21,410 bases of DNA, taken from assembly GCF_000204055.1 (NCBI RefSeq), contig NW_006768805.1:477388-498797 (forward strand). Direction: 5' to 3'. Origin of the DNA: Melampsora larici-populina 98AG31 (lineage: Eukaryota; Basidiomycota; Pucciniomycetes; Pucciniales; Melampsoraceae). The position numbers and the translations under genes were made by a program. The notes beneath the pieces were generated by a model, which worked only from the letters and a program-made list of their open reading frames with translations, made no database searches and was not told where the DNA came from. Positions 18,731-21,410 of this stretch are shown in pieces. Numbering within the stretch: the first letter of the stretch is position 1; every line of letters begins with the position of its first letter.

Positions 18731-19870
18731 GTGAAAAGCACGGCGGGAAGAAACCCGGTCCCAGAAATATCAGCGCACGGCGTAACACCCCAGTTCTGGA
18801 AGTCCAGGGAAGTGACGCGGCAGGGCCGCGCTGCACACTACTTTCTGCATGGCGAGCCAAGCTTGGCTGGCCCGTCCAATGAACCAACCCCGGCTCAGGC
18901 AGCAGTCCTCTTAGAAATGAGAGCCGCTTTGGACAGCAATGATCTCAAGAAGCATGTAGACCTCACCACGAGTTACCTAATGTGGTACAAGCCCAAATGC
19001 CTAAAGGCGCTAGCGAAGGAGACAGAGCAGTTACCAACCTGCAACAGAGGCAATATGGGGAGTAGTGAAACAGTCAAACTGTGTACTACAAGAGAACCAA
19101 GTCCTGCTGTGCCATCAGATCAAGGCCCCAACCACCCTGCCCCAATCGGAACGCCAGCTCAACAAGAGTAAGGGAATGTAGCCACCCAGCCAGCTCTATG
19201 TCTGGTGTGAGAAACTGCAAAGAGGGTTCCTAGAGGCAGACCAATGGATGAAGACAGTGATGAGCAAGAAGAGGTGGTACGGAAGAGAGGCGTAGTGGTA
19301 GAGAATGGAATCAAGTATGCAACTGGAGAGGTTTCAATTCACCACTTACCCAAGCTCACAACCTTTTGGGACAATCAGATTAGGGAAATCAAGGGATATG
19401 TACCAATTTTGATGTTTAACCATTCATGGCTCGAAAGGAAAGCTCAAGTTCAGAATAAGAAGGCTATAAAGAAGAAGAAGAAGGATGAAGAGGAGTCAGA
19501 TGAAGAAAAGTATGAAGGTCTGAATTATCCGGCTGAGCAGAGATTAACTTAAGGAGATTGGGTAACCTACTCCAATCTCATGCAAGAGTACTTGAGAGAT
19601 TGGCACTGCAAGAAAGATAATATTTTCTGCACGGAAATGAAAAGTCTTGACATAGAAAAATATTGAGATCTCAGGAGGAGAGCAAAAAATACAAAAATAT
19701 ATGCACCTTGTTGCCTGCTATCAGAGCTTCAATCCGAGTATTTTTTGGAGTATCAAGAGTTAGAAGAATTATGGATATTCAAAGATTTTGTGTTGTCTCG
19801 TACCACTTGAAAATTATGGCTTGACTTATGGTCACCACTTGCAAGTCTGAGGCTAGAATTGTGGTTTGGG
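18731..19870 (+). pseudogene. Degenerate gag-like / retroelement ORF
   Basis: One plus-strand frame runs from about 18731 to 19870 and reads as protein through in-frame stops at 19169-19171, 19208-19210, 19550-19552 and about 19663-19665. Recognisable segments are PTPAQAAVLLEMRAALDS, then an acidic patch (MDEDSDEQEE), then YATGEVSIHHLPKL, IKGYVPILMFNHSWLERK, a Lys/Glu run (KKKKKDEEESDEEK), YEGLNYPAEQRLT, and after a stop GDWVTYSNLMQEYLRDWH. The style (a GYVP-then-F/W-LERK block, a charged linker and a W-rich helix) reminds me of gag-like ORFs in rust retroelements, but this is memory-based. 18770-18870 is clearly more GC-rich than its surroundings. Confidence 0.45.
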
Positions 19871-20438
19871 ACCTATACCTTAATATCAGTGGGTATCACT
19901 CTCACCAAAGGCGCATCCCCCAGAGGTTCTGGATGACTCATTTCACACAATTGACCCAGTTAGACAGCTCAACACCCTAGGAGACTTACACCAAACAAAA
20001 ACACATTCAAATATGTAGATCAATTGGTTCCAATGGTTTTCAGACGTTTTTGAATTCGGTTCTGGGTGCAGAGTGTGTCCTTTTGTAATTCTCAACTGGG
20101 TTGACACTACGGCCGTAGTGCACATACGGCGGGTTCAAAAGAGATATTACATACATACATATGTACTGATGACTCGAAAACCCAAAAGTGGTTGGGAGTA
20201 TGAATTATGTAAGATTGGGTCCAAGGGCTGACCAGTGGTAGAGGAGGATGAAGACTTCTCACTTTGAAGTCTAATTCGAATATTTTATCTCAATTAGTAT
20301 TCCATAGTTAATCCATTCTGTAAGCTTGAGTCCACAAAAAAAAGGTGAAAGAAGGATTACAAAATTTACAAAGAATCTGTTTGAACATACTGTTGATCTT
20401 GAGTTGTTGGAAGCAACTTAATTCAGGGATGCAGCAGT
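19871..20438. other. No gene seen; spacer with a 16 bp palindrome
   Basis: Non-coding. A perfect 16 bp palindrome, CACTACGGCCGTAGTG, lies at 20105-20120, next to another ACGGC word. A weaker inverted pair, GACCCAGTT (about 19952) and AACTGGGTT (about 20093), encloses ~140 nt. A short ACAT/ATGT repeat lies at about 20150-20165. Confidence 0.45.
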
Positions 20439-20460
20439 GAGTTAGAGTATACTCTAACTC
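20439..20460. promoter_or_regulatory. 22 bp perfect palindrome
   Basis: GAGTTAGAGTA is followed at once by its exact reverse complement, with no spacer. It lies ~400 nt upstream of the candidate ATG of the right-edge gene. It could be a dimeric factor site or the scar or end of a small element. Confidence 0.6.
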
Positions 20461-20493
20461 TACCCACTACACACGGCTTTTGGCCCTGCACCC

Positions 20494-20507
20494 GAGTACA
20501 TGTACTC
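20494..20507. promoter_or_regulatory. 14 bp perfect palindrome
   Basis: GAGTACATGTACTC is self-complementary. It shares the GAGT...ACTC arms with the 22 bp palindrome 34 nt to its left. Confidence 0.55.
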
Positions 20508-20855
20508 CCGATGCCAACTGTATGAGTTAACCTCCATATCGGAGCACTCACATGTATTGTAAATTGATTACCTGTAACTCACACATGCGCCCCTCCTCCG
20601 CACCTAATAATCACATACCCTTTTTTTCCACGCCTCATGTCTCAATGAGTACACTCACCGCAAACTCAGCCAAACAAGCAATCCTTTACCACCATGCCGC
20701 GATCTAGGATATCAAGTACCCACAATATAGGATATCAACAAAATACCAATTAGGACACCACCACCCACCAGTTTCCGTATCAAACCCACTCACCCTTACC
20801 TCAATCAGCTTCCAGCTGCATTCATCCTCCCATCGTACAACTCTAAATTTAGCTC

Positions 20856-21410
20856 ATGGCTCAAGAATCTTCAGGTCGCCAAATCGAGTTATTTCTACCG
20901 GCGTTGGCGTGCATCAACTCCAATGTGGAGGTAATCGGACATCAGGCATGGTCTTTTGACATTCATTAAGTGTCATCCTGTCTTTCTTATATCATCCTTA
21001 GGTTTTCATTCCCCTTTTCAAGTCTTTCTGAGATTCTGATTTCTGACGTCTTTCTTATTTGACTTGATCTCACTTTGTTCCGGTAGCCCTTTCCAATACC
21101 TTTGTCTCACCATGCCTCGTTATCCACAAAACCTGCTCCATCGCTAACTCCCTACCGTCGGGTTACCTCAGCGCCTTTGACCCCTGTGGCCACCACGGTT
21201 TCTTGTGTGAATCTTCATCTTGTGTAGCTTCAGCACCTCACAATATATCTTTGTCTTGTGGACAACTTTTGGAGCTTGGTGTTGGAACCTCAGCCCCAAA
21301 ACAGGCCATAGCGACACCCTGTCATGCACTGAGGCTTGTCGTTTTCCGCGACAAGGATCCTGAGGACAGTGAAGAAGAGAACACCAATCGAACCAATAAC
21401 ACACATTCTG
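20856..21410 (+). CDS. 5' part of an unidentified multi-exon gene, open at the window edge
   Basis: From 21068 to the last base one frame is free of stops (114 codons). It reads KTCSIANSLPSGYLSAF, CGHHGFLCESSSCVAS, LSCGQLLELGVGTSAP, LRLVVFRDKDPEDSEEEN and is Cys/Ser-rich, then acidic. Acceptor-like AG sites precede it at 21085-21086 (TTCCGGTAG) and 21170-21171 (TTACCTCAG). Upstream, an ATG at 20856 opens 25 codons (MAQESSGRQIELFLPALACI) ending at a GTAATC donor-like site (20931), with a CTTAG acceptor at 21000-21001. I could not find one splicing pattern that joins all parts in frame, so the exon structure is unresolved and the start uncertain. The C-rich leader before 20856 is typical of fungal genes. 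No family recognised. Confidence 0.4.

Noticed and set aside
21168..21404. Minus-strand 78-residue ORF at the right edge
   Set aside because: It is the antisense shadow of the plus-strand open frame, which has better splice and leader context.

Overview
The window looks like transposon-rich, gene-poor nuclear DNA of a filamentous fungus, most likely a basidiomycete and plausibly a rust (Pucciniales). The reasons are the mix of element families (a KDZ transposase, a FAR1/OTU-type element, a chromodomain Ty3/gypsy retrotransposon and a fungal/metazoan-type integrase-core gene), the short 50-70 nt GT-AG introns, and the AT-rich spacers full of decayed repeats. The taxonomic call is inference; nothing here is a diagnostic marker. 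I see no tRNA, rRNA, CRISPR array or bacterial-type operon.

Layout. 1-4,000: AT-rich sequence with a ~300 bp duplicated block, GCGC-rich patches and short palindromes, and no convincing gene. 4,020-4,163: a 144 bp MITE-like element with 44 bp terminal inverted repeats. 5,140-5,628: one unrecognised minus-strand ORF. 6,015-7,612: the only clearly intact gene, a two-exon 512-codon DDE integrase-core protein whose first catalytic Asp position is Asn. 8,170-8,640: a worn tandem array of ~59 bp units. 8,921-9,270: a small basic ORF that ends inside a small inverted-repeat element. 9,485-9,820: a worn array with a near-exact 20 bp period and a 13 bp perfect hairpin, lying upstream of a FAR1-like/OTU-protease pseudogene (10,029-12,085).

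12,570-14,740 (minus strand) is a broken KDZ transposase. It abuts the start of a retrotransposon LTR (14,958) with a polypurine tract (14,961-14,971), followed by a minus-strand chromovirus pol pseudogene (RT thumb, RNase H, HHCC zinc finger, integrase, chromodomain) up to 17,807. That pol gene is interrupted by a 204 bp ATGCA-rich spacer flanked by 54 bp direct repeats. 17,861-18,345 (minus) and 18,731-19,870 (plus) are degraded coding stretches of uncertain identity. 20,439-20,507 carries two strong palindromes, and the right edge holds a frame that stays open to the end of the window, probably the first exons of a host gene.

Functionally this is a nested graveyard of mobile elements. The one gene that could still make protein is the integrase-core gene, and its altered catalytic residue makes it a candidate for either a very recently dead transposase or a domesticated DNA-binding protein. 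Several apparent losses of catalytic Asp (integrase-core gene, KDZ) fit CpG-to-CpA change, that is methylation or RIP-like decay, but this rests on remembered family consensus and needs an alignment.
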